Part shown: positions 9,394 through 17,289 of the stretch, one piece after another
How the letters are laid out: every line of letters begins with the position of its first letter
Position numbering within the stretch: position 1 is the stretch's first letter
Translations under genes and position numbers: made by a program
Notes under the pieces: model-generated
What the model was told of the DNA's origin: nothing
What the model saw: only the letters and a program-made list of their open reading frames with translations
Databases searched by the model: none
From: Planomicrobium sp. YIM 101495
GTDB lineage: Bacteria > Bacillota > Bacilli > Bacillales_A > Planococcaceae
NCBI RefSeq assembly: GCF_009707665.1
Contig: NZ_WLZW01000002.1
Location: 1 to 64,000, forward strand
Direction of reading: 5' to 3'
Length of the DNA: 64,000 nucleotides

Positions 9394-9440
9394 AGAGAAC
9401 GTCCGCAGCGTGCTTTGGTACGGTTGCGGACGTTCTTTTT
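9394..9440 (+). terminator. glmS terminator
   Basis: AGAACGTCCGCA pairs with TGCGGACGTTCT and is followed by a T run. Confidence 0.85.
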
Positions 9441-9547
9441 GTTTGGCAACATTAACGATGGAAGGCTATTTCTCCGGAAACAATGATGTTATAGTGGGAA
9501 GATAAATCTGTTTACATCATCCAAGGATCTCCGAGGAGGTAAATGAA

Positions 9548-9922
9548 ATGGAGATGATCGTTCCAAAAGGATGCGACAATGCACCAAGGAAACAAATCGT
9601 CATTGATTTTGCGGCGGCTCTGTTGCAGAAGCGGGAAGATGTCATCGAGGAATATGCGGACGCATCGATCGTCTGGCATCGTTTGAAAGAAAACGAGACG
9701 GTGAATGGGCTGGACTTGTTATTTGCCGCTTCGCAGGCGGAAAAGGAACTGGGAGTTGCGTGCCTGGAAGTCGAAAGAGTGATCACTCACGGGAAATTCG
9801 CTTCGATAAATGGCGTACTCACATTAGCAGACGGCTCGGAAGTCGATTTCTGCGACGTTTACACATTCAGCAGCGCGGCAAAGTCTGGGAAGGTCAAGCG
9901 AGTGAAGTCTTATCGGCTGTAA
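9548..9922 (+). CDS. NTF2-like (SnoaL-fold) protein
   Basis: A 124-residue soluble protein of the nuclear-transport-factor-2 / SnoaL-like fold: a helical N-terminus (FAAALLQKREDVIEEYADASIVWHRL) followed by alternating strands ending in a VKRVKSYRL edge strand. Such proteins are often small ligand-binding or stress proteins; no catalytic residues can be assigned. A very strong ribosome binding site (GAGGAGG) precedes the ATG, and it has its own terminator, so it is a single-gene unit. The fold assignment is from pattern only. Confidence 0.7.
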   Translation: MEMIVPKGCDNAPRKQIVIDFAAALLQKREDVIEEYADASIVWHRLKENETVNGLDLLFAASQAEKELGVACLEVERVITHGKFASINGVLTLADGSEVDFCDVYTFSSAAKSGKVKRVKSYRL

Positions 9923-9941
9923 AACACGAAGCGAATCCAAA

Positions 9942-9972
9942 CAAAAGAGCCTTCATCAAAAGGCTCTTTTTA
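9942..9972. terminator. Terminator between convergent genes
   Basis: AAAAGAGCCTT/AAGGCTCTTTT hairpin followed by T. Its symmetry allows use from both sides, serving the NTF2-like gene and the convergent flavoprotein gene. Confidence 0.8.
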
Positions 9973-9993
9973 CGTACTCGAAAATCATTCCCG

Positions 9994-10635
9994 TCATTCA
10001 GGCTTCTCGAGCCGCGTCCCTTTTTCCGGAATCGGATTCGTCTTAAGCATTCGTGCAAAATGCACCAGGTTATAAGCCATGATTTTTGCGTGCTGCATCG
10101 TGAAGTCGTTCTGCGTTCCGTCCGCGTCAATGAATGACGGTCCCGGCCCGGCCGTCCCCACCCAATACGTGTCGGCATTCGGCGGCACGGTGAATCCCAT
10201 ATGCGACAAGCTGTACAGAATCGACCGCGCACTGTTTTTGGCACCGTCTTCATTTCCTGTAACAACGACTCCGCCGACTCGGTTATAGTAAATATACTGG
10301 CCCTTTTCATTCGTCTCGCTGCTTCCGGCGTAGATCCGCTCGATTGCTTTGACTGCATAGCTGCTTTTTTCACCCATCCAGACAGGGGTTCCGATAATCA
10401 GAATATCCGAAGCCAGGATTTTTTCAGCGATTTGGGGCCATTCATCCCCGTCGCCCGCATCCATTTCCATCGCATGGGCGATATTGAAATCCGCCAACCG
10501 GAGCCGTTCTGTCGAGACGCCTTCCTGGTCGAAAAACTTCACCACTTCATCGAGGAGTGCGTCCGTGTTTGAGGTCTCAGGACTTTTCTTCAAGGAACAG
10601 TTCAAAATCAACGCTTTCAAAGATTCAGCTGCCAT
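9994..10635 (-). CDS. Flavodoxin-family / NADPH-dependent FMN reductase
   Basis: A 213-residue protein of the flavodoxin-like FMN reductase family. The N-terminal LKALILNCSLKKSPETSNT is the phosphate-binding loop for FMN and IIGTPVWMGEKSS is the second FMN contact. The C-terminal half (QHAKIMAYNLVHFARMLK) matches YwqN-like proteins. It likely reduces small molecules or flavins in the cytoplasm. The start chosen, MAAESLKA, follows AAAGG by nine bases; earlier in-frame ATGs have no ribosome binding site. It stands alone and convergent to the preceding gene. Confidence 0.8.
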   Translation of the reverse strand: MAAESLKALILNCSLKKSPETSNTDALLDEVVKFFDQEGVSTERLRLADFNIAHAMEMDAGDGDEWPQIAEKILASDILIIGTPVWMGEKSSYAVKAIERIYAGSSETNEKGQYIYYNRVGGVVVTGNEDGAKNSARSILYSLSHMGFTVPPNADTYWVGTAGPGPSFIDADGTQNDFTMQHAKIMAYNLVHFARMLKTNPIPEKGTRLEKPE

Positions 10636-10734
10636 GTTCTTCATCCTTTCGTTTCCTGTTAGTTCCACATTTCCCTGATTGAAGTGGAAACAATCCTTTC
10701 TTAATAAATATCATCAATAAGGAGTGTTGATTTT

Positions 10735-11328
10735 ATGACTGATGAATCTACGCGCATATGGATTGAAGTGAATGGGACGATTTATTTTGATGAGAACAAT
10801 TATTTGCGGGAGACCGCATCGGACTTGCCGATGCTTGCGGAAAGCATCGAAGCGCTTGAGCGTTTGCTGTCAAAAGCAGAAGGTTCGGAGCGATATGCCA
10901 TTTCCGGGGCGCTTGGGAATTTGTACCGGATTTACGGGAATGATGATGCCACGCAGCTTGCAAAAGCAAAGCAGTATTTGAATGAATGCCTAGCTTATGC
11001 AACTCATCAGGAAGATGCGATCAAGGAAATGGTAACGCTCATCCGGTCGGGGGAAGTGCTGAAGTATGGCGGGGAACATGGGGAAGCCCTCACGTTATTC
11101 GACAAAGCGCTAAGTCTCTGCAGGAGCGGCAATTTCCTTGTCTATCAAGATTTCGCCCTTCAGCATATCGGCAAATGCTATCTGGAAATGCATGAATTCG
11201 AATGTGCAGAAAAGAACTTGCAGGAAGCGTTAGCCTTGCGCCGGCAAAAAGGTGATGAAGTGCTGATTTCTTCGACAGAAAAAGCGTTGGAACTGGTCTC
11301 AAAATTAAAAAATAGAAGAAATCATTAA
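10735..11328 (+). CDS. Tetratricopeptide-repeat protein
   Basis: A 197-residue soluble helical protein. TPR units are visible as ALGNLYRIYGN..AKQYLNECLAYA (about 60-93), GEVLKYGGEHGEALTLFDKALSLC (about 103-128) and HIGKCYLEMHEFECAEKNLQEALALR (about 142-168). TPRs mediate protein contacts; the partner is unknown. The ribosome binding site AAGGAG lies nine bases before the ATG. It is a single gene with its own terminator. Confidence 0.75.
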   Translation: MTDESTRIWIEVNGTIYFDENNYLRETASDLPMLAESIEALERLLSKAEGSERYAISGALGNLYRIYGNDDATQLAKAKQYLNECLAYATHQEDAIKEMVTLIRSGEVLKYGGEHGEALTLFDKALSLCRSGNFLVYQDFALQHIGKCYLEMHEFECAEKNLQEALALRRQKGDEVLISSTEKALELVSKLKNRRNH

Positions 11329-11332
11329 AAAG

Positions 11333-11369
11333 TGGTGGGAGGAAAATTCGATGAATTTTCCTCCCACCA
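11333..11369. terminator. Bidirectional terminator between convergent genes
   Basis: Near-perfect inverted repeat of TGGTGGGAGGAAAATTC with GAATTTTCCTCCCACCA, flanked by A and T tracts. Confidence 0.85.
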
Positions 11370-11387
11370 TTTTGGTTGTAATTTGGA

Positions 11388-12260
11388 TCAGTGAATATCC
11401 CGCTTCTTAAAGTTGCCGCCTCTGACTTCGGCGACGTCGTATACTGCGACGAATGCGTTATTGTCGATTTCGTAGATGATTTCTTTCATCTTGCTGTCTT
11501 CCAGGCGGTTGATGATGCAAGTGATTTCCTTGTACTGCTCGTTTGAATACGCGCCTTGGACAAGATTGTATGTCGCGTTGCGGCCGAGGCGGTCATAGAT
11601 GGTCTGGACGAGCAGGTCAGGCTGGCTCGTGATGATTTTATACGTTTTGGAGCCGCTCAATCCTTCTTCGACCATCTGGATCACTTTGGATGCGATGAAA
11701 TAAGCGATCCCGGAAAGGAAAGCGCCTTTCAGTCCGAAAACAAATGAGACGATGATGAAGACGAACAAGTTGAGGAAGAGAATCAAGTCACTCGTGCCGA
11801 ACGGCAATTTGCGCGCGAGTAGGACAGCCAGCATGTCGATGCCATCCAGTGCGCCACCATTCCGCAGCGCAAGTCCCATCCCGAAGCCGATGATGATTCC
11901 GCCAATGACGGTGATCAGCAGCGTATCTCCTTCGATGATCGTCGGAATATGGTGCATGAGCGTCGTTGCATAGGCGAGGGAAGCGATGCCGATCACGGAG
12001 TAGATGGCGAAACTTTTCCCGATCTGCTTATAGCCTAAATAGACGAACGGAATATTCAGGACAGCAATCAGTGCGCCGAGCGGCATGCCGGTCAATTGGG
12101 AGCTGACGATGCTGAGCCCGGTGACGCCGCCATCCGACACGTTGTTGGGGATGAGAACGGCTTCGAGGCCATAAGCGGTGATGAATGCGCCGATGATGAT
12201 CGGAAGTGCGCGGGCGATCTGTTTGAATCTGTTTTTGCGTGCAGGGGATAGGGTACTCAT
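11388..12260 (-). CDS. YitT family membrane protein
   Basis: A 290-residue protein of the YitT family: an N-terminal membrane domain with about five helices (ALPIIIGAFITAYGLEAVLIP, AVLNIPFVYLGYK, FAIYSVIGIASLAYA, LLITVIGGIIIGFGMGLAL, LILFLNLFVFIIVSFVFG) containing the NNVSDGGVTGLS loop typical of the family. A C-terminal cytoplasmic DUF2179 domain (about 215-285) ends with YEIDNNAFVAVYDVAEVRGGNFKKRDIH. Function is unsettled; the soluble domain resembles a small-ligand sensor. The ATG at 12260 has an AAGG site seven bases upstream; an in-frame GTG six codons earlier does not. Confidence 0.9.
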   Translation of the reverse strand: MSTLSPARKNRFKQIARALPIIIGAFITAYGLEAVLIPNNVSDGGVTGLSIVSSQLTGMPLGALIAVLNIPFVYLGYKQIGKSFAIYSVIGIASLAYATTLMHHIPTIIEGDTLLITVIGGIIIGFGMGLALRNGGALDGIDMLAVLLARKLPFGTSDLILFLNLFVFIIVSFVFGLKGAFLSGIAYFIASKVIQMVEEGLSGSKTYKIITSQPDLLVQTIYDRLGRNATYNLVQGAYSNEQYKEITCIINRLEDSKMKEIIYEIDNNAFVAVYDVAEVRGGNFKKRDIH

Positions 12261-12464
12261 ATGCTTGCCTTCTTTCACATGAATTCGTGGAATTATTATA
12301 TTCCATTTATTTACGATACCCTTTCGCCAGCGATTTGAATAGCGAAAAGATATCCTTTTATCAATTGTTTTTCTCTATGTGTCAAAAGTGCCAAAAGGGG
12401 TAAGTAGATAGAGAACCCGCTGCTTGGTCTTGGGAAAAATACGAACAGAAAAGGATGATTTAGT

Positions 12465-13010
12465 ATGGCAAAAGTCGGTATTGTCGTTGGAAGCTTGAGA
12501 AAAGAAGCATTCTCGAAAAAGATTGCCGAAAACATTGCAGAGTTATTCCCGGATGGATATGAGACGGAATTTGTTGAGATCGGCAATTTGCCTTTGTATA
12601 ATCAAGATTACGATGAAGACAGCCCGCAGGAGTACGTCACATTCCGTGACAAAGTCCGGGGGATGGATGCCATTCTCTTTGTGACACCGGAATACAACCG
12701 CAGTGTGCCAGGCGTACTGAAAAATGCGATCGACATCGGTTCGAGACCTTACGGCGAGAGCGTATGGGATTCGAAGCCGGCAGCCGTCGTCAGCCAGTCG
12801 ATCAGTAATCTGAGTGGATTCGGGGCGAACCATCATTTGCGCCAATCACTCACGTTCCTGAACATGCCGGTCGTGCAGCAGCCGGAAGTGTATTTGGCGA
12901 ATTCGCAGGATCTATTGGATGAAAGCGGCAAGTTCAATAACGAAGGAACGGTGGAGTTCCTGAAATCGTTCATCGATACATTCGTGGAACTGATCAAGAA
13001 ATATCAATAA
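12465..13010 (+). CDS. NADPH-dependent FMN reductase (azoreductase-like)
   Basis: A 181-residue cytoplasmic flavoprotein. It has the GSLRKEAFSKKIA FMN-phosphate loop (9-21), the LPLYNQD segment, and the TPEYNRSVPGVLKNAIDIGSRP motif (about 75-96), all standard in the YhdA / azobenzene reductase family that reduces flavins or azo and quinone compounds. The ribosome binding site AAAAGGATG precedes the ATG. It is transcribed divergently from the yitT-like gene and ends in its own terminator. Confidence 0.88.
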   Translation: MAKVGIVVGSLRKEAFSKKIAENIAELFPDGYETEFVEIGNLPLYNQDYDEDSPQEYVTFRDKVRGMDAILFVTPEYNRSVPGVLKNAIDIGSRPYGESVWDSKPAAVVSQSISNLSGFGANHHLRQSLTFLNMPVVQQPEVYLANSQDLLDESGKFNNEGTVEFLKSFIDTFVELIKKYQ

Positions 13011-13012
13011 CG

Positions 13013-13050
13013 CAAAAAAATGACGCTTCCATTATTGGAGGCGTCATTTA
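13013..13050. terminator. Terminator between convergent genes
   Basis: AAATGACGCTTCCA/TGGAGGCGTCATTT hairpin with A tract before and T after, usable in both directions. Confidence 0.85.
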
Positions 13051-13067
13051 CATCTTTGAGCAAGAAT

Positions 13068-13878
13068 TCACTTCGTCGAGACGAGATAGGTCTCTCCGAG
13101 CAATTCTTTCGCTTCATATTCTTCGGATGTAAGCTGTTCTTCGACGAACGACTGGAAAGCCGCTTGATTCATATCGTACATCACTTCGATTTCCTTCGAA
13201 AACAGCATCTTCTCCTGTTGGAGCAATGCCGCAAGACTTGGCTGTTCAACGGACTGGAGCGTTTCCTCGTCCAGCACTTGCTTCAGCCCTTCGACGTAAT
13301 ATTCCATCGGACGGCTGCCGACGATTTTCACGCCTTTGTTTTCTTTATTGATCATGATGATCGTCGGGAATCCGCGTGCGCCGAGTTTCGCAGCCATGGC
13401 GATGTCTTCCTGCAATAATGCGTGGCCAGTCGGCGCGTCTGCTTGCTTGACGATTGCTTCGCCGTCGAGACCCATCGCGTTGATGATCTCCGTCAGAACA
13501 TCCACTTCGCCGATGTTCCGGTTGAAGGCGAACAAATCTTCACGGGCACGGCGCAAATATTCATTCGCCTGTTCGTCACCGTGGAGCTGCTGGATGACCT
13601 TATAGACGCGCGATGGCGGGAACGACGACTGGACCGGATCATCGATCATGACACTGCCGTCGATTGGCATTCTTGTATATTCGCCGACTTCGCGCCAATG
13701 ACCGGCTACATCGGCTGGTCCGTTGATGCCGTTTGCCGGGTCGATCGGACCGCCGTGTCATTTTTCCAAAAGTCCGCCCATGATGGTGTGGAAGTTGAAG
13801 TAGTGGCGGTACTGCTCCTGGAAGCGGGACGGGCAAGTATCGCCGGCGACATTTATCAGACCGGCGATTCCTTATATG
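13068..13878 (-). pseudogene. DsbA-family thioredoxin-like protein, inactivated
   Basis: The minus strand encodes 200 uninterrupted residues from 13670 with ARGFPTIIMINKENKGVKIVGSRPMEYYVEGLKQVL, typical of a cytoplasmic DsbA family in Bacillales (helical insert, cis-Pro loop GFPT). Upstream in the same frame the homology continues as FNFHTIMGGLLEK, stop, HGGPIDPANGINGPADVAGHWREVG. The stop (TGA, complement of 13758-13760) replaces what should be a Trp codon. Before about 13850 the beta1-alpha1 part with the CxxC active site cannot be found. With a nonsense mutation and no active site it should be non-functional. Residual expression from an internal start at 13670 cannot be excluded. Confidence 0.8.
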
Positions 13879-13922
13879 CTGCGGGGGATTGGAAACGGTC
13901 AATAACTCAGGGGGGATTCGCA

Positions 13923-14096
13923 ATGGACAACACCAATTGGTACATCGTGATTTTGACGGTCGTGACGATGACAGTCGTAGGATTCAGCACTTTTGACAGT
14001 ACAACTTCCGCTTTGATTTTCGGAGTCGGGACGGGCGGGATATTCGGATGGGTCATCTCGTCCATCGTTTCTAAGAAATCGTCTGAAGAGGAATAG
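13923..14096 (+). CDS. Small two-helix membrane protein
   Basis: A 57-residue protein with two hydrophobic segments (WYIVILTVVTMTVVGFS, about 6-22, and ALIFGVGTGGIFGWVISSIV, about 31-50) and a charged C-terminus KKSSEEE. The ribosome binding site GGGGGGA lies before ATG 13923, which supports this start over longer in-frame extensions. The function is unknown. It lies immediately beside the eroded 5' end of the DsbA-like pseudogene on the other strand. Confidence 0.6.
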   Translation: MDNTNWYIVILTVVTMTVVGFSTFDSTTSALIFGVGTGGIFGWVISSIVSKKSSEEE

Positions 14097-14131
14097 AAAC
14101 AATTTAGATAAAGTGACAAGGAGATTCCAAT

Positions 14132-14934
14132 ATGAAAACGCACTTTGCAGAACACATCGAGTCGGCCTGTCCCGGCTTGGTTGTGGAAAAGATGGACGTA
14201 AATGAAATCGTTCAATTGAAAAGGGAAACGGAGATTTTGCAGTTTCTTAAGGACAGACTGCCCCTTCCGATTCCGGAGCCGGTGTATTGCTCACTTGAAA
14301 GGGTGGAGCCGGGAACAGTGTTTGCTGGATACCGGAGGATTGAAGGCTAACCTTTGTGGAGAGGAGGTTTGGCGCAAGTCCAAGATAAGGAAACAGTGGA
14401 GAGATTGGCAAAACGGCTCGGTACTTTTCTCGCGGAACTCCATGGATCCACTGAAGCAGAAGTGAAAGAAGCGTTGCAGTTGAAGGTTCGTAATCCATAC
14501 GAGGACATACGGAAACTGTATGAAGGAGTCCGCACAAAACACTATCCGCATACCCGGACGAGCGCCCAGCAGGAAATCAGCCGGTCGTTCGAAAACTTTC
14601 TGGAAGGAGAGTCTGCTTCGCACACAAGAGCGGTTCTCATACATGGAGATTTTGGGGCTTCCAATATTCTATGGAATCCCAGAGTGGGTGAAATTTCTGG
14701 TATCATCGATTTTGGTGGTTCCGAGATGGGGATCCGGCTTATGATTTTGCAGTGATCCTTTCCAGTTACGGCGAAGCGTTTTTCGATTTGTGCCTGAATT
14801 TTTATCCGCACAAAGAGGGGACTGCAGGGCGTGTAGCATTTTACCGGAGCACATTCGCTTTGCAGGAAGCGCTCCACGGGATCGAGCATGGGGGTGAAGA
14901 AGCATTCGAGAGCGGGATTAGTGCGTATCGGTGA
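14132..14934 (+). pseudogene. Aminoglycoside-phosphotransferase-family protein, inactivated
   Basis: An APH/choline-kinase-fold gene broken twice. The first 72 residues end with a TAA at 14348-14350, and the same frame resumes with LAKRLGTFLAELHGST and the catalytic loop HGDFGASNILW followed by ISGIIDFGGSEMG. After SEMG the reading frame breaks in GGGG near 14731-14735; the expected DPAYDFAVILSSYGEAFFDL continues one frame over to the stop at 14934. Restoring one base and the stop would give about 267 residues, a normal length. The ribosome binding site CAAGGAG at 14118 remains. Confidence 0.85.
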
Positions 14935-14959
14935 ATGTTCGAATGGAAGGGGGGGTTAA

Positions 14960-15223
14960 ATGAATGCCATGATGAAGCAATTTCTCGAATCAGAAATGAT
15001 GGACGAAGAGACTTATCAAACCATCTACGATTTCGTGGCCTTGGACAATTTTCGGCACGGGGAGTATGAAGGGAATGAATACATAATCCGCAAGATCAAC
15101 CGAGATCATATCCAAATCGAAAATGAGGTGGGGACGGAAAATACAGGAGTGCCTTATGTGGAGTCGTACCGGTGTGGGAAGTTTTTGCATTTGCTGGAGC
15201 AGTATAAAGAATCGAAGTTTTAA
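14960..15223 (+). CDS. Hypothetical protein, 87 residues
   Basis: Not recognised. It is a small acidic soluble protein with a helical N-terminus (MMKQFLESEMMDEETYQTIYDFV) and a C-terminal part with aromatic and charged residues; no membrane segments or metal motifs. A strong ribosome binding site, GGAAGGGGGGG, precedes ATG 14960, which argues it is translated. It stands between a pseudogene and a short sORF. Confidence 0.55.
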   Translation: MNAMMKQFLESEMMDEETYQTIYDFVALDNFRHGEYEGNEYIIRKINRDHIQIENEVGTENTGVPYVESYRCGKFLHLLEQYKESKF

Positions 15224-15275
15224 GGACGTAGCCTTAAAAGAGTGGTAATATTGAATCAATTCAAGAAAGGCGGCG

Positions 15276-15320
15276 ATGAAAATGGAAAACACTTCTATCA
15301 AACAGGTGATTGAGAAGTAA
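15276..15320 (+). CDS. Possible 14-residue sORF
   Basis: ATG 15276 after AAAGGCGG opens a frame MKMENTSIKQVIEK that ends inside a terminator hairpin. A peptide and terminator placed 60 bases before a GNAT gene could be a relic leader or a chance ORF. No homology is recognised. Confidence 0.2.
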   Translation: MKMENTSIKQVIEK

Positions 15321-15341
15321 AAGCGAATCGCTTCTTTTTTC
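15314..15341 (+). terminator. Terminator
   Basis: GAAG..AAGCG/CGCTT..CTTC hairpin followed by six T. Confidence 0.6.
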
Positions 15342-15381
15342 AATCAGGCATCCGATTAATTTTTGAAAAGAGGATAACTGA

Positions 15382-15924
15382 ATGTACAAAGACAAACAAT
15401 TGGCGATCCGCCCGGTCGAGGAGCGGGATTTGCCAAGGTTATGGGAATTGATCTACAAGGATGAAGCGCCGGAGTGGAAGAAATGGGACGCGCCGTATTT
15501 TCCGCACAAGGCCATTCCGTACGAAACGTTTATGGAAACGCGGACAGACTGGATCGGCTGTGATGATTTCTGGGTGATTACGGTCGAAGACAAGGTGTGC
15601 GGCATCCTGTCGTATTATTACGAAGACGCCCAGCAGAAATGGCTTGAAGTGGGCATAGTGCTGCACGAAGCGGGCAATTGGAGCAAAGGACTCGGGACAC
15701 GTGCATTGACGCTCTGGATCGAGCACCTTTTCCAAACGCTTCCGACTGTGCGCATCGGCCTGACAACTTGGTCCGGCAACGCACGGATGATCCGTGTCGC
15801 CGAGAAGCTCGGCATGCAGATGGAAGGACGCATGCGCAAAGTGCGCTTCCACGAAGGCGAGTATTACGATTCGATCCGGATGGGCATCCTGCGGGAAGAA
15901 TGGGCAGCATTGCTGTCCGTTTAG
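15382..15924 (+). CDS. GNAT family N-acetyltransferase (RimJ/RimL-like)
   Basis: A 180-residue acetyltransferase. It starts LAIRPVEERDLPRLWEL, carries the acetyl-CoA loop GNWSKGLGTRALTLWIEHLF (about 98-117), and ends with GNARMIRVAEKLGMQMEGRMRKVRFHEGEYYDSIRMGIL, the RimJ/RimL-type C-terminus. It probably acetylates a protein N-terminus or a small amine; the substrate is unknown. The ribosome binding site AGAGGA precedes the ATG. Confidence 0.87.
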   Translation: MYKDKQLAIRPVEERDLPRLWELIYKDEAPEWKKWDAPYFPHKAIPYETFMETRTDWIGCDDFWVITVEDKVCGILSYYYEDAQQKWLEVGIVLHEAGNWSKGLGTRALTLWIEHLFQTLPTVRIGLTTWSGNARMIRVAEKLGMQMEGRMRKVRFHEGEYYDSIRMGILREEWAALLSV

Positions 15925-15986
15925 AAAGTTGCTATATTGAGCGGGAAGGCAATCTAACTACGGGTCAGGGAAAGGATGTTGGAATA

Positions 15987-16496
15987 ATGGATGTAAGATT
16001 TCCGATCGGAGAACTGGAAGTACCTGAAGACGCAACAACGGAGCATGTCCAGGAATGGCTGGGCAAAATCGAGACGTATACGGACCGCCTGCGGGAAACC
16101 GTCGATTCCTTGAGTGATGCGCAATTGGAAAAGAAATACCGGGAAGGCAGCTGGACCGTCCGGCAGCTCGTGCACCATATCGCCGATTCCCAGCTGAACA
16201 TGTATCAGCGGCTGCGGCTGGCATTGACGGACGAAAACCCGACCGTTCCGGGATTCGACCAGGAGGGATGGGCGGCGCTGCCGGATAATGAGCTGCCGGT
16301 GGTAAGTTCGATCAAGATGCTGGAAGGGCTGAACGAACGCATCGTCGCACTCGGGAAGCATGTGACCGACGACCAATTGAAACGCGTCTTCACGCACGAG
16401 ACGAACGGCGAAATCACCGTCGCAACAAAGCTGAAAAAATTGTCGTGGCACGAAGAGCATCATTTGGCGCATATCAAAATTGCGTTGGAAAATTGA
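15987..16496 (+). CDS. DinB-superfamily metal-dependent hydrolase (YfiT/bacillithiol transferase type)
   Basis: A 169-residue four-helix DinB-fold protein resembling B. subtilis YfiT, a class with members described as thiol (bacillithiol) S-transferases. The three metal ligands are suggested by VRQLVHHIADSQ (His about 55-56) and the C-terminal SWHEEHHLAHI (His about 154-161). The N-terminal MDVRFPIGELEVPED matches the family start. The ATG follows AAAGGATG by several bases; a much longer ORF in the same frame extends into the GNAT gene and is not real. The stop is 8 bases before the start of the next, broken gene. Confidence 0.85.
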   Translation: MDVRFPIGELEVPEDATTEHVQEWLGKIETYTDRLRETVDSLSDAQLEKKYREGSWTVRQLVHHIADSQLNMYQRLRLALTDENPTVPGFDQEGWAALPDNELPVVSSIKMLEGLNERIVALGKHVTDDQLKRVFTHETNGEITVATKLKKLSWHEEHHLAHIKIALEN

Positions 16497-16504
16497 GGTT
16501 CCCT

Positions 16505-16871
16505 GTGTCTGAAAGCAGCGGAATGACAAGATTGGAACAAACATTATTGGCGCTGGAACTGCGCCTCATGCATTACTGGAAGGCGGACTTCGAGAAGATT
16601 CTCGCAGAGGACTTCACGGATTTCGGCACATCCGGAACCGTCTACAGCAAAGCGTCCATGCTGGCTGGCTTAGTCAATGACGCGGGCGTGCCGGAGCCCC
16701 CCCGTCCATGTCACCAATTTCCGTGTGCGGGAACTCGCACCAGGCATCGCGCATGGCACCTACGTAACGGAAGGCCGTTCCGACGGTGCCAAATCGTTGC
16801 GGAGCTCGCTCTGGCGGCATGGAGAATCCGGGTGGCAGGTGTATTTCCACCAAGGCACGCGGACAAAATGA
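16505..16871 (+). pseudogene. DUF4440/NTF2-like protein, frameshifted
   Basis: Starts at GTG 16505 or ATG 16523 (GAGG ribosome binding site for the former) with LEQTLLALELRLMHYWKADFEKILAEDFTDFGTSG. In a run of seven C (16697-16703) the frame is lost; one frame over, VHVTNFRVRELAPGIAHGTYVT...SLRSSLWRHGESGWQVYFHQGT continues to 16871. Removing one C restores about 115 residues. The sequence is closely related to the C-terminal domain of the GNAT fusion at 24735-25982, which serves as an internal template for the intact form. A sequencing error or a phase-variable tract cannot be distinguished here. Confidence 0.82.
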
Positions 16872-16879
16872 ACATGCAA

Positions 16880-16926
16880 AAGAGGCTGGACCCGAAAGTC
16901 ACTGACTTTCGGGCCCAGCCTCTTTC
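16880..16926 (+). terminator. Terminator
   Basis: AGAGGCTGG..CCCGAAAGTC/GACTTTCGGG..CCAGCCTCT: a long, strong stem followed by TTTC. Confidence 0.8.
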
Positions 16927-16935
16927 TGATCAGCG

Positions 16936-17166
16936 ATCCGCTATTTTTGATACTCCCATTCATTGGAGATGAATAGCGGTAGAAATTCCCCTTATCGCAA
17001 AAATAAAAGGCGATTTCACTGAAATAGCGGTAGAAATTCCCTCTATTTCTCTTGAATGAAGATAAATGAGGGCGCAATCAAACAATAAAGGTAAAATTTA
17101 CCCTTATTCGACCGCAGAAAGCGCAATATCCAAAAATAACAGGATATTTTACCCTTATTTCATGAC
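16936..17166 (+). repeat. Intergenic palindromic repeat cluster A
   Basis: No gene is visible between 16927 and 17289. The stretch holds short hairpins of two types: AATAGCGGTAGAAATTCC-rich units (16971-17000, 17020-17048), with CCGCTATT at 16939 pairing AATAGCGG at 16972, and units of the AATAARGGTAAAATTTACCCTTATT type (17086-17110 and 17128-17158). Related units recur at 53736-53930 and 59322-59400. The remaining 17167-17289 holds nothing I can assign. Confidence 0.75.
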
Positions 17167-17289
17167 ACTTTTCACTTTCAGCGCCAAAGGCATAGCGAAG
17201 CGCGGCCCTAAACACCACCTAATACAGCGCACGCCAAAAATCCACTCACTCCTGCTTCACCTCAACTCCGGCACGGGAGCGACAAACGG

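Noticed and set aside
16936..17166. CRISPR array
   Set aside because: The repeats are short palindromes of two kinds with irregular spacing, no unique spacers of constant length, and no cas genes in the window.
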